A DNA stretch of 64,000 nucleotides from Kitagawia praeruptora (Eukaryota > Streptophyta > Magnoliopsida > Apiales > Apiaceae). The position numbers and the translations under genes are program-made. The notes below the pieces were generated by a model. That model had not been told where the DNA came from and did not search any database. It saw only the letters and a list, made by a program, of their open reading frames with translations. The stretch is from assembly GCA_037693485.1 (NCBI GenBank), contig CM075350.1, positions 126,540,001-126,604,000 on the forward strand. The letters run 5' to 3'. The first letter of the stretch is position 1, and each line of letters opens with the position of its first letter. Positions 1 to 11,266 of this stretch are shown piece after piece.

Positions 1-16
1 CTTTGACTACGTTCAC

Positions 17-385
17 TGATACGGTTCCACAGCCCCAGACACGCACCAGTAGGATAAGGAGAGTTCCCCAGAAGTTTACTGACTACACTCCTGGATAATT
101 CCTACAAAAGTGGAACTGTTGCTATTTTAATTAATATTTATTCTGTAACTGTCTATTAGCATTTATTTAGGAGTCTGCATATTAGCACTAAAGTGTATGC
201 TCTAAAGCCACGTTCATTGTCCCATTAGGCCATACACCCATTACTTCTTTTATTATGTAACTACAGCCTCTATATACAGATGGCTAGAGCAGAATATTAG
301 GATTTTATGAATGAAATTAAGCATGTTTTCTTCTTCTTCTTTCTGGGAGTAAACCTGTACTCGAAACAGGAATATTTACCTATCA
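17..385 (+). repeat. 5' LTR of the Reina-type element
   Basis: 369-bp direct repeat of 13164-13532, from TGATACGG to TTACCTATCA. A TATA-like CTCTATATAC lies near 270. The first 80 bp still resemble coding sequence because the same stretch in the 3' LTR encodes the C-terminus of pol. TSD TTCAC lies immediately before it. Confidence 0.95.
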
Positions 386-406
386 ATTGGTGCTTTCATT
401 GAGAGT
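386..406 (+). other. Primer binding site of the Reina-type element
   Basis: The sequence directly after the LTR, starting ATTGGTGCTTTCATTGAGAG, begins with the TGG expected to pair with a tRNA CCA end. I could not assign the tRNA. Confidence 0.6.
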
Positions 407-420
407 CTTTTCCTTCTACC

Positions 421-854
421 ATGGCTTCTAACACCAGATGGCAAACTACTGAAGAACAAATATCTCAACTTACCTCAATCACAACTCAACTTCAAGATAC
501 CGCTGCTTCACATGATGCTTCCATTGCCGAACTTCTTCAACACTCCAACGCAACCAACTCCAAGCTTGATCAGGTTTCCACAACGCTTACCTCTCTCGGA
601 GAATCTGTATCCACCATTGCCTCCCAATTGGCACGGCTCCAGAAACGCCCCAATACTCCTCCTACACCTCCATCATCACCAAAAATTCATAAAAATCCTT
701 TCTTCCGCCCTCAAACGAATGATACTGAATCCTCGTCAACAAACCCATTCACAATCCGCCCTCTTCGATTAGAAATTGCTCCTTTTGATGGCTCTAATCC
801 ATTAGATTGGATTCTTCAAACTGAAAGATACTTCCACCTCCATCAAACTGCACC
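421..854 (+). pseudogene. Gag, N-terminal part (Reina-type), cut by insertion
   Basis: Start of the capsid polyprotein, opening MASNTRWQTTEEQISQL about 15 bp after the PBS region. The first 70 residues look like a coiled coil (QISQLTSITTQLQDTAA and repeats), followed by a proline-rich stretch (PNTPPTPPSSP) and the start of the capsid domain (APFDGSNPLDWILQTERYF). The frame runs to 854, where the nested Athila-like LTR begins. A few LTR-encoded residues and a stop at 900 follow by chance. The rest of gag resumes in the same frame at 9126 after the duplicated GCACC, so the gene was open before the insertion. Confidence 0.9.
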
Positions 855-1292
855 TGATAAGTGGATTTATATCCACTTGGAACGTTCCATATCGGCTTAA
901 ATTGGTGTACTTGGACTCAAGTTTGTGGTATTTTTGATGTGTTTTGCTTAAACGTGCAGGTTTGAAGAAATGTCGATTAGGGGTGAACTTTCCGTTATTT
1001 TTGGAGTTGATTTATGATATGGAATGAAGAATGATGACTTAATATCAACTATCAAGAGGATTTATAAGTCTAGAATTGAAGAACGGGAAGTGGCGAAAGA
1101 ATCGGAAGAGAAAACGGATGAGAAATGAGCAAATTGTGGAAAATTCAGATTTCATGGTATGTTGCGCACTCTACACTGTTTTGGCCATATCTGGAGTTCT
1201 AGAAGTCCGTTTTGGACGATCTTACTGTCCACGCGAAGCTTGGGAAATTTTCTACAACAATCAAGCAAAATAAAAATTCTGGACAGGAGCAC

Positions 1293-1480
1293 CAGCGCAG
1301 GCTGCGCTCTCCAAGCGCAGGCAGCGCTCCAGAAAGTCCCAAAACAGCAATTGGAGCGCAGGCAGCGCTTATAGAGCGCAGGCAGCGCTTGAAAAGTGCT
1401 CAGAAACAGAAAACACAGCGCAAGCAGCGCTGGTTCAAGCGCAGGCAGCGCTGGTTCAAGCGCAGGCAGCGCTGGTTCGA
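1293..1480 (+). repeat. GCGC hairpin minisatellite in the Athila-like 5' LTR
   Basis: Seven copies of a motif close to AGCGCAGGCAGCGCT, each able to fold into a 5-bp AGCGC/GCGCT stem. The last three form 21-bp tandem units ending in GGTTCAA. The 3' LTR (7795-7956) has six copies, one 21-bp unit fewer. The motif lies about 120-310 bp upstream of the TATA box. Confidence 0.85.
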
Positions 1481-1602
1481 GAGGAAATTGCTGAAAAATG
1501 TCCGTTTTGCCCCTAAACGAATTCTAATTGTATTTTTGGTACCCAAACCTATTTCCAATTGTATTCTAGGTTGTTTTTCTTGCTGGGCAAGATATCTAGG
1601 CC

Positions 1603-1610
1603 TATATAAA
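1603..1610 (+). promoter_or_regulatory. TATA box of the Athila-like 5' LTR
   Basis: TATATAAA inside a CCTATATAAACACA context. It is conserved at 8081-8088 in the 3' LTR and at 31330-31337 in the related solo LTR, which supports a role as the core promoter. Confidence 0.6.
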
Positions 1611-2648
1611 CACATATTAGCCTTGTAAAATACAGATTATCATAGTTTTTATTATTGTAACCTAGCTTAGATTTGCAAGGGAGAAAAGGAGAGAAGGGTT
1701 CAACGCTCGTGACAAGCAACGGATCTAGATCTACTTCATCCTTTGTGTTACTTTGGATTATAGATTTGTTTTCTCAAACTCTTGTTTATTAATATAATTA
1801 CTTCTTTTATTCTTATCTTGTTATTTACCATGTTTTCATCTAATCCCATGGTGACGAAAGGTTCGATTATGAACTAATCGTTGTCATGGGATCCTAGTGG
1901 ATTTATCTATGTAGCTTAGTAGTTTGCATGCCTTAAAGATTTATGTGTGGTGAATACTTGATATCCTCGTATGGTTAATCTTAATGCTTTTAGATGTGTA
2001 GCTAACATCTAAATTGAATTGTTAATCTCTTGCTAAACGAGAGTGGATCTTGAGATTTAGAACTTGCCATGCTAGCATAGGATAGGTTGGTGTTTTGACA
2101 TCATGATTTGTGGCATCAATAGAGATATTATGCTACCCTATGTGATCTAAGTGGATAACTTGTGCTTCAACCTTTATGTTTTCAAATTCTATAGAGATAT
2201 AGGGTCTAAACATAATAGGTGCCTATTCATCTTCTATCTCTTTTGTGGATGTATGTGTAGATTGGTACTAGTATACCGAGAGGTAACTTTTACTCTTTTC
2301 GTGTTATTCGATCAGATATCAAAACCATCACATGTTTTAATTAAAGGCTGCAACTCTAAGTGAAGTAGATGATGAAACTAGGATTCCATGTTTTATTCTC
2401 ATATTAGTAATTCGATTTTTATTCTCGTTAATTGTTTAATTCTTAGTTTTATAATTTGCACTTAGTTAATTTAGATAATCAATCTTAATTTTGTTATTTT
2501 TCTTAGCAGTGGATAAAAACCATACATCGGTGCATAGGTACATTAATTGAATTGAACACCATTCTAGATCTCTGTGGGAACGAACTTGATTTAATCATAT
2601 ATTACTTGTGACAACGTGCGCTTGCGTAAATTTTGCATAACAAGTTTT

Positions 2649-2666
2649 TGGCGCCGCTGCCGGGGA
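2649..2666 (+). other. Primer binding site, tRNA-Asp type
   Basis: TGGCGCCGCTGCCGGGGA lies a few bases after the 5' LTR end at 2642. This is the PBS sequence typical of plant Athila/Tat elements. Confidence 0.8.
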
Positions 2667-2781
2667 TCATCGGTGTTTTTATTTTAGTTTATGTGCTTGT
2701 CATCAGTGGTCGTTAGCGTTCACTGACTCGGATTCTTACTTAGTTTGTTTGTTTCGTGGTGCTTCAGGTACTTAAGTTTGT

Positions 2782-5463
2782 ATGCAAACACGTTTGCAAG
2801 CTCGTTTACAAAAACTGGCAAAAGACGGTCGTGTAGAGAATTTAGAGAATAAGGAGGAGGAATCTGAAACTACAGTAGCAATGGCAGATGTAGTAGCAGC
2901 TAAGGCTTTGAAGGACTATTCTCAGCCGAAACTCAATGATATCCAATCTAGCATTATTAGACCAGCTATTGCAGCAAACAATTTTGAGATTAAGTCTGGC
3001 ACAATTCAGATGGTGCAGAATTCAGTTCAGTTTGGGGGTGCTTCTACGGAGGATGCCAACATGCATGTTCGGGACTTTATCGAAATCTGCGACACTTTCA
3101 AATGTAATGGTGTGACGGATGATGCTATCAGGTTGAGGCTTTTCCCTTTCTCTCTGAGGGATAAGGCTAAGAGCTGGCTTCACTCTTTGCCACCTGGTTC
3201 CATTACTACATGGGAAGATCTTGCTCAGAAGTTCCTTACTAAATTCTTCCCTATGGCGAAAACTGCAGCAATAAGGAACCAGTTGACTCAATTCCAACAG
3301 CAATCTGGCGAGACCTTGTGTGAGGCTTGGGAACGCTACAAGGAGATGCTACGAAAGTGTCCTCATCATGGCATGCCTGATTGGATGGTTATTAATGGGT
3401 TCTACAATGGGTTGGGAGCACAGTCTAGGCCTTTGCTAGATGCAGCATCAGGAGGAGCTCTGTGGGCAAAGAGCTATGATGAAGCTTATGATCTTATAGA
3501 GATGATGGCTGCTAATGAATATCAAAATCCAACTCAAAGGCTATCTCAAGGCAAGGCAGCAGGAATTTTGGAAGTAGATACAGCTTTAATGATTACGGCT
3601 CAGTTGAAAGCTCTTGCTATGAAGGTGGATTCTCTTGCTAATTATTGAGTTCAGCAGGTGGCGAGTGTTTGTGAGTTATGTGCGGGCGCACATGAGACGA
3701 ATCAGTGTGCTATCTCTTCTGAATCAGCACAATTCATGAGTAATTTCCAGAGACCTGCTGCACCAGTTCCAGCCACTTATCATCCTAATAATCGGAATCA
3801 TCCCAATTTCAGCTGGAGCAATAATCAAAATACTCAACAATCTTATCAGCAAGCGAAGCCATTCAATCAAGGCTATCAACAGCCTTATGCTCCAAAGGCA
3901 TCATATCAACCTCCGGGATTTCAGCAGCAACAGCCTCAGGATCATATGGGGCAATCATCTAATGATAAATCAGATGAGATGTGGATAGCGTTAAAGAACT
4001 TACAAGCTGGTCAGAAGCTCTTAGAAACTCAGATAGGACAGATAGCAAGTGCCTTAGGTAGTAGGCCACAAGGATCTCTTCCTAGTGATACGGAGATTAA
4101 TCCAGGCAGGAGGGACAACAAAGAACAGGTCAATGCAGTTACTTTGAGATCCGGAAAAGTCACGAGAGATCCTAAATCAGCAACTGAAGAAGATGAAGAT
4201 GTTCAGAATCAGCAGGTTGAAAAGTCTGCAGTGCCAGAAATTGAGAAATCTGATTTAGTGGCTGATCAGCTAGATGGTGAGAAGAGCAAGAAACCTGTTG
4301 AAAAGTTTACTCCGGAGTAATCTTCAATGAATAATCAGATCTATCCACCTTCGCCATATCCTGGACGTTTGAAGAAAAGTCAAGAGAAACAGTTTCAGAA
4401 ATTTATGGATGTATTCAAGAAACTGTCCATTAACATTCCTTTTGTTGAAGCATTGGAGCAGATGCCAAGATATGCAAAGTTCATGAAGGATATTTTGTCA
4501 AGGAAGAGAAGGTTGGAAGATTTTGAAACAGTGGCATTGACGGAGGAGTGTAGTGCTGTTCTGCAGCAGAAGTTGCCACCTAAACTTAAAGATCCAGGAA
4601 GTTTCACAATTCCATGCACTATTGGCAATCTTTCTTTCAGCAAATGCTTATGTGATTTGGGAGCTAGTATTAATCTTATGCCCTTGTCTGTTTTCAAGCA
4701 ACTTGGTCTACCGGAGCCGAAGCCGACTAACATCTCTTTGCAGTTGGCTGATCGATCTATCACATATCCTAGAGGCATAGTGGAGGACGTTTTGGTGAAA
4801 GTTGATAAACTCATATTTCCTGCTGATTTTGTGATCTTGGATTTTGAAGAAGATAAGAAGATTCCCATAATCTTGGGAAGACCGTTCTTGGCTACAGGAA
4901 AGACTTTGATTGATGTGCAAAAAGGAGAGCTTACAATGAGGGTGCAAGATCAGAGTGTTACCTTTAATGTGTTCAAGGCCATGAAATTTCCAACAGAGGA
5001 TGAAGAGTGTTGCAGTGTGGAAATAGTTGATACGGGTCAAAGAAAGAAGTTTGATCAGTTATTGAGTGAAAAATCTGACATGCATGTGCTAAAGCATCCG
5101 ATCAGTGATTCCATTGACGATTCTTTGGTTCGTGATCTTTCGAAAGTAAAGCTTGGGAAACTTCCACCACATTTGAGGTATGTCCTTTTGAATAATGAGC
5201 TAGTGATTTTTGAGGAGGGACATGATAACGTATTGCGAAGGTGGAAGACCTATGATTAGGAAGAAGAAATTTTTGTTCAGCCGGTTGAGTCGGGGAAGCA
5301 CTTTAGAGGTGTGAAGAAGAAAAAGAAAAAGTCGGTTAGAGGAAGAGTCAAAGTGAAGTTTGATTTAGAAAAGATGTGGGAAGATAGCAAGAAGGTTGTC
5401 AACCAATGGGTGAATGGTCCTTCTGCTAAAGACAAGTCAAATGCGATCTTCAAGCCACCATGA
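2782..5463 (+). pseudogene. Athila-like gag-protease ORF with three in-frame stops
   Basis: One reading frame starting MQTRLQARLQKLAKDG. Gag capsid domain about 3040-3570, with the plant retrotransposon gag signature TWEDLAQKFLTKFFP followed by CPHHGMPDW. A glutamine-rich spacer follows (3760-3960). The aspartic protease domain is about 4600-4990, with CDLGASINLMPL around 4650 and IILGRPFLATG near 4870. In-frame stops are TGA at 3646-3648, TAA at 4318-4320 and TAG at 5257-5259; the frame stays open between and beyond them to TGA at 5461. After the protease the protein does not run into RT but into a lysine-rich tail (5300-5330), so the RT-to-integrase segment appears deleted. Whether any stop is read through is unknown. 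Confidence 0.88.
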
Positions 5464-7353
5464 TTTGAATCATATTTGTCCGGCTAAATGACGTTAACGA
5501 CAGCGCTTCGTGGGAGGCAACCCATGTGTTTCGGTGTTTTCAAGTATGTTTCCTACTATCCCTTGTATTTACTTCCATTCAATGAGGACATTGAATATTT
5601 TAAGTTTGGGGGTGGTTTGAGGGATTAGTAGTTGTTGTATTATTTGTTCATGTAGGATTTCATGCTTTGCATATTAGTAGTAGTAAATTATGCATTTATG
5701 TTTGTATTATCTACGGTTGTTTCATATAGGACATTCTGTTTTTATTTTCGTTTATCATGTGAGTGCATAGTAGTTTGCATTTGCACCCATGCTTGATAGG
5801 AATTTTGTGTTGTTGACGCTTTTGTTTGAGAAGTGATATGCTTTGTTCTTGTGCACACACATACACTAGTAAGTTGAAGCTAGTAGACTTTTTGAATGTT
5901 GTAAGTAATTAGAAGGACATGAATATGTGCAAGATGATTTAGCTTGCATGCTTTGAATACAAGTAGGTGCGTTAGAGAAATGTTGCTTGGGATTGAGTAT
6001 GTTTTTCCATTAAGTGAGTTTTTGAGCCTTATTGCATATTGCATATTATTTGCAATTTATTCGTTTGCTTGAGTGTCCACGGATTGTTTGCATTGCTAGC
6101 AGTTGTTTGAGGTCTTTCTTGAAACGCATGACATTATTTGGCGTTTAAAATGATAAAGGCATTTAGGAATAACCACGTATTTTCCCATATTACCATACCA
6201 TGTTTACATGATCAATTAGTTAACCCGTTGAGCTTAATCCTATTTTTTCGGTGACATACCACATTACTTGCCGAGACCTTTTTCTTGTATTGGCCTTACA
6301 TTAATTTGAACCCACATTGTCAAAGGCTAGTAGAGTGCTTAAGGGAGTAATAAGGTGTGCAAGGAGGGGTTTATTGTTGGTCTTACTTTTGGGGGAAATA
6401 TTGAAAATTGGGTTTGGTTATTTACTTGATAGTCAGCATATGTAATAAATTCATGGGATCATTGTTATTGTTTATATTATTGTTTGTGTTATATTTAGCT
6501 CTCGAGAAAAAAAGAAAAAAAAAGAAAAAAAAAAATTATATTATGAGAGCATGTTTGTGTTTGTTGCGATCCTATTTCAGTCGACTAGTCGAGTGTTTGT
6601 CTTAGTAAAATTATGTGGGGGGAAAATAGGGTGTTGTGTGTGATTTATTATGGTACTTACTAGCTTTTGACACTACACCTGTTTTGGCTTATTTGTCATA
6701 CCTTGTCCCTAGCCCCATTACAACCCAATTAAAGACCTTTTGATTATCGTCATTGATGTATGTTGTGTTAAGAGTTAGATTGATACCAAATGTCAAGCAT
6801 GCTTATGATTTTGTTGGAATTGAGTGATACACTTACCCTTGTTCTTGAGTGAATATTCTTTTATGAGTGGATTGTGAGTGTTTGCTTGTTCTTGCGTATG
6901 AGATCCCGAGTGTTATCTCAAAGATGTACTCTTGTAGGCTTAGCATGTTTACTAACTTATTCTTACACTTGACATGGGCTTGTGAGAACTTATGCATGTC
7001 ATTGAGTAGACTATGTGAATACTTGCACTTTTGACACCAAGACATTGCGTATTTACTTTGATTCTTAAGTTGATATGGCATGAGAGGAATTGAAGGTATG
7101 GTAGGATATTAGTTGCATTTTTCATATTAGTTGCATTCATGCATTGCATTGCATTAGGTTAAATGGATTTTGTGGGTACATTCGCTATAGGCCCTCACGA
7201 GACCTTACTCGTCCACTAGAGCTGCCTAGGGGTTTAAAGGGCTTGTTGCATATGGCAAATGCAACCGTGATCACCTACGGAAGTGGTACTAGTTAGTTAG
7301 TTAGTTGTAATTGTTTATGCTTGAGGACAAGCATCGGTTTAAGTTTGGGGGTG
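5464..7353 (+). other. Non-coding 3' internal region of the Athila-like element, with two purine tracts
   Basis: No plausible gene. At about 5485-5525 there is a short GC-rich block containing GCTTCGTGGGAGGCAACCCA, a motif I associate with the region downstream of pol in Athila/Tat elements. A first polypurine-like site (AAGTTTGGGGGTGG, about 5601) is repeated almost exactly as the true PPT just before the 3' LTR (7341-7353). An A-rich run is at 6508-6536. Confidence 0.7.
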
Positions 7354-9120
7354 TGATAAGTGGATTTATATCCACTTGGAACGTTCCATATCGGCTTAAA
7401 TTGGTGTACTTGGACTCAAGTTTGTGGTATTTTTGATGTGTTTTGCTTAAACGTGCAGGTTTGAAGAAATGTCGATTAGGGGTGAACTTTCCGTTATCTT
7501 TGGAGTTGATTTATGATATGGAATGAAGAATGACGACTTAATATCAACTATCAAGAGGATTTATAAGTCTAGAATTGAAGAACGGGAAGTGGCGAAAGAA
7601 TCGGAAGAGAAAACGGATGAGAAATGAGCAAATTGTGGAAAATTCAGATTTCATGGTATGTTGCGCACTCTACACTGTTTTGGCCATATCTGGAGTTCTA
7701 GAAGTCCGTTTTGGACGATCTTACTGTCCACGCGAAGCTTGGGAAATTTTCTACAACAATAAAGCAAAATAAAAATTCTGGACAGGAGCACCAGCGCAGG
7801 CTGCGCTCTCCAAGCGCAGGCAGCGCTCCAGAAAGTCCCAAAACAGCAATTGGAGCGCAGGCAGCGCTTATAGAGCGCAGGCAGCGCTTGAAAAGTGCTC
7901 AGAAACAGAAAACACAGTGCAGGCAGCGCTGGTTCAAGCGCAGGCAGCGCTGGTTCGAGAGGAAATTGCTGAAAAATGTCCGTTTTGCCCCTAAACGAAT
8001 TCTAATTGTATTTTTGGTACCCAAACCTATTTCCAATTGTATTCTAGGTTGTTTTTCTTGCTGGGCAAGATATCTAGGCCTATATAAACACATATTAGCC
8101 TTGTAAAATACAGATTATCATAGTTTTTATTATTGTAACCTAGCTTAGATTTGCAAGGGAGAAAAGGAGAGAAGGGTTCAACGCTCGTGACAAGCAACGG
8201 ATCTAGATCTACTTAATCCTTTGTGTTACTTTGGATTATAGATTTGTTTTCTCAAACTCTTGTTTATTAATATAATTACTTCTTTTATTCATATCTTGTT
8301 ATTTACCATGTTTTCATCTAATCCCATGGTGACGAAAGGTTCGATTATGAACTAATCGTTGTCATGGGATCCTAGTGGATTTATCTATGTAGCTTAGTAG
8401 TTTGCATGCCTTAAAGATTTATGTGTGGTGAATACTTGATATCCTCGTATGGTTAATCTTAATGCTTTTAGATGTGTAGCTAACATCTAAATTGAATTGT
8501 TAATCTCTTGCTAAACGAGAGTGGATCTTGAGATTTAGAACTTGTCATGCTAGCATAGGATAGGTTGGTGTTTTGACATCATGATTTGTGGCATCAATAG
8601 AGATATTATTCTACCCTATGTGATCTAAGTGGATAACTTGTGCTTCAACCTTTATGTTTTCAAATTCTATAGAGATATAGGGTCTAAACATAATAGGTGC
8701 CTATTCATCTTCTATCTCTTTTGTGGATGTATGTGTAGATTGGTACTAGTATACCGAGAGGTAACTTTTACTCTTTTCGTGTTATTCGATCAGATATCAA
8801 AACCATCACATGTTTTAATTAAAGGCTGCAACTCTAAGTGAAGTAGATGATGAAACTAGGATTCCATGTTTTATTCTCATATTAGTAATTAAATTTTTAT
8901 TCTCGTTAATTGTTTAATTCTTAGTTTTATAATTTGCACTTAGTTAATTTAGATAATCAATCTTAATTTTGTTATTTTTCTTAGCAGTGGATAAAAACCA
9001 TACATCGGTGCATAGGTACATTAATTGAATTGAACACCATTCTAGATCTCTGTGGGAACGAACTTGATTTAATCATATATTACTTGTGACAACGTGCGCT
9101 TGCGTAAATTTTGCATAACA
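7354..9120 (+). repeat. 3' LTR of the Athila-like element
   Basis: 1767-bp copy of 855-2642. Palindrome at 7358-7377, six GCGC hairpins at 7795-7956, TATA box at 8081-8088. TSD GCACC follows at 9121-9125. Confidence 0.95.
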
Positions 9121-9125
9121 GCACC

Positions 9126-10400
9126 CCACTACCGTATTGAAGCTGCATCTTTTTTCTTCCGAGGTGAAGCCTTAAGTTGGTTTAACTGGATGTATCAAAA
9201 CAATCAGTTAACTACGTGGACTGAATTCACACGCGCCCTTGAATTACGATTTGGGCCTTCTTCCTTTGTTAACCATGAGGCTACGCTATATAAACTACAT
9301 CAGACCACATCTGTCTCTGCCTACCAAACAGCCTTTGAGTCCATTTCAAATCGTGTCATTGGCCTATCTCCACATTCACTCCTTAATTGTTTTCTCTCTG
9401 GTTTAAAACCTGATATCCAGCGTGAATTCCGCCTTTTTCATCCAACTTCCATATCTCAAGCAACCGGCCTTGCACGTCTCATTGAAGACAAGTTGGCCGC
9501 CCAAACTCCACGCCACCAGTTCCGCCCTTCCCCAACTCCTACTCCTACATCATCTACTACAACCACACCATCAAATTCCAACACTTTTCGCCGCCTCACA
9601 CCTACAGAAATTCAACAACGCAAGGACAAAGGACTCTGTTTTAAATGTGATCAAAAATTTGGTCCAGGCCATGTTTGCAAAGCTCAATTTCTTACTATTA
9701 TGCAATCTGAAAATTTGACCCCATTTTCTGATCCACTAATTCAATTGGACACACCATCTGAACAACCACTCCACCCTAACCCACCAACTGACCTCCTTAC
9801 CCCCTCCCACGACCCATCCTACTTCACTTTGGCACTTCATACATTCGCTGGTTTTTCCCATCCACATACCTTCCGTTGCACAACCTATATCGCAAACCAC
9901 CCTCTCATCACCCTCATTGACTCTGGTAGTAGTCACAACTTCTTACACCCCCGTTATACCCGTTTATTATCACTTACACCCGACATCAATGTAACATTTC
10001 CTGTTCGAGTGGGCAGTGGCCACACCTTGCACACCTCCGGATTTCTTCAGTCCTTATCCTTTCATATACAAAACCACACTTTTCAATCTGATTTCCATCT
10101 CCTGCCAGTCCATGGGTGTGATCTTGTTTTGGGCCATGAATGGCTTAAAATGCTTGGACCAGTGATAACAGACCACTTATTGTTCTCCATGTCATTCTCT
10201 CATTATGGGCATACTGTCACCATCAATGGAAACACACCACAACCTCCTGCCTCTATTTCTTCTTCGGAATTACGTAATGCTCATGCAAGTGGTGATATCA
10301 TTGCTCTTACCACTATCATACCAGACTCCCCACAAGAATTCCCAGCATCTCTTCCACCCGACCTCACAGCCTTACTCACCACTTATTCTGATGTTTTTTT
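9126..10400 (+). pseudogene. Gag C-terminus and protease of the Reina-type element
   Basis: Continuation of the gag frame left at 854 (the open frame formally extends upstream into the nested LTR, which is an artefact). Capsid residues continue to about 9480 (GEALSWFNW, CFLSGLKPDIQREF). A zinc knuckle CFKCDQKFGPGHVC lies near 9640. The aspartic protease has catalytic LIDSGSSHNFLHP near 9915 and ends near HGCDLVLGHEWL (about 10120). The frame then reaches YSDVFFH, where the polyprotein should pass into RT; reading continues in the next frame after the seven-T run at 10394-10400, so a small indel there breaks the polyprotein. Confidence 0.88.
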
Positions 10401-11266
10401 CCATACCACACACTCTTCCCCCACCACGCCCTCAGGATCACAACATACACTTATTACCTGGCTCTACACCGGTAAATGTGCGCCCATATCGTTATCCGCA
10501 ATTTCAACGCACTGAAATGTCACGTCTCATCAATGACATGCTAAATGATGGTATCATTCGTCCCAGCACTAGTCCTTTCTCTTCTCCAGTTCTCCTCGTC
10601 AAGAAAAAGGATGGCACTTGGCGATTTTGTGTCGATTATCGCGCACTGAACTCCATCACAATTAAAGATCGGTTCCCTATTCCAACCGTAGATGAGCTTT
10701 TAGATGAACTACATGGTGCTGCATACTTCACAAAATTAGATTTGCGTCAGGGATATTTTCAAATTCGCCTTAATCCAAGAGATATTCCGAAAACGGCTTT
10801 TCGCACAACAGATGGACACTATGAATTTCTTGTCCTCCCTTTTGGGCTCACAAATGCCCCATCCACTTTTCAGGCAGCCATGAATGACCTTTTTCGGCAT
10901 GAGCTTCGTAAGTTTGTACTTGTTTTTTTTGATGATATATTAGTGTATAGCATTAATTATTCTGAGCATCTCCAACATATAGCCCAGGTGTTGTCACTAC
11001 TTAGAAAGAATTGTTATTATGCTAAACTTTCTAAATGTAGTTTTGCACAATCATCTGTCTCCTTTCTTGGTCATATAATTTCTGCTACTGGAGTACACAC
11101 CGACCCCTCAAAAATCTCAGCTATCATTCAATGGCCAACCCCTACATCCTGTCGACAGCTCCGTGCCTTTCTCGGCCTGACTGGGTATTACCGTCGATTT
11201 GTCAAACATTATGCTGCTATTGCCACACCACTTACCAACTTGCTAAGTTCTGCTCCGTTCCACTGA
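10401..11266 (+). pseudogene. Reverse transcriptase of the Reina-type element
   Basis: Frame 2 segment holding a complete RT domain: VNVRPYRYP, KKKDGTWRFCVDYRALN (about 10600), FTKLDLRQGYFQIR, LPFGLTNAPSTFQ, and the catalytic FFDDILVYS at about 10925. It continues through the connection region FLGLTGYYRRFVKHY and stops at TGA 11264-11266, where RNase H should follow. RNase H is in another frame, so a one-base change near 11264 breaks pol. Catalytic residues are intact. Confidence 0.9.

Larger units (their letters stand above)
855..2642 (+). repeat. 5' LTR of the Athila-like element
   Basis: Direct repeat of 7354-9120, from TGATAAGTGG to TTTTGCATAACA. It opens with a 20-nt palindrome (859-878). 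A cluster of GCGC hairpins lies at 1293-1480, and a TATA box (TATATAAA) at 1603-1610 with the presumed transcription start shortly after. ORFs inside the LTR (for example 1212-1628) are not genes. Confidence 0.95.
855..9120 (+). mobile_element. Non-autonomous Athila-like Ty3/gypsy element (gag-protease only), nested in Reina gag
   Basis: Full-length LTR retrotransposon of 8266 bp with perfect TSD GCACC (850-854 and 9121-9125). The LTRs are 1788 and 1767 bp; the size difference is one 21-bp repeat unit, and about 11 substitutions by eye put divergence near 0.6 percent. The PBS matches the tRNA-Asp type used by Athila/Tat elements. The internal 4.7 kb encodes gag and an aspartic protease and then has about 1.9 kb of non-coding DNA. 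No RT, RNase H or integrase is recognisable in any frame. It therefore resembles the gag-only/gag-pro class of non-autonomous elements that depend on an autonomous relative. Confidence 0.92.

Noticed and set aside
1212..1628. ORF of 138 codons repeated at 7711-8106
   Set aside because: Lies within the Athila-like LTRs. The arginine-rich sequence comes from the GCGC hairpin repeats, and the solo LTR has no matching frame.
4395..4868. 157-codon minus-strand ORF
   Set aside because: Antisense shadow of the Athila-like gag-protease frame.
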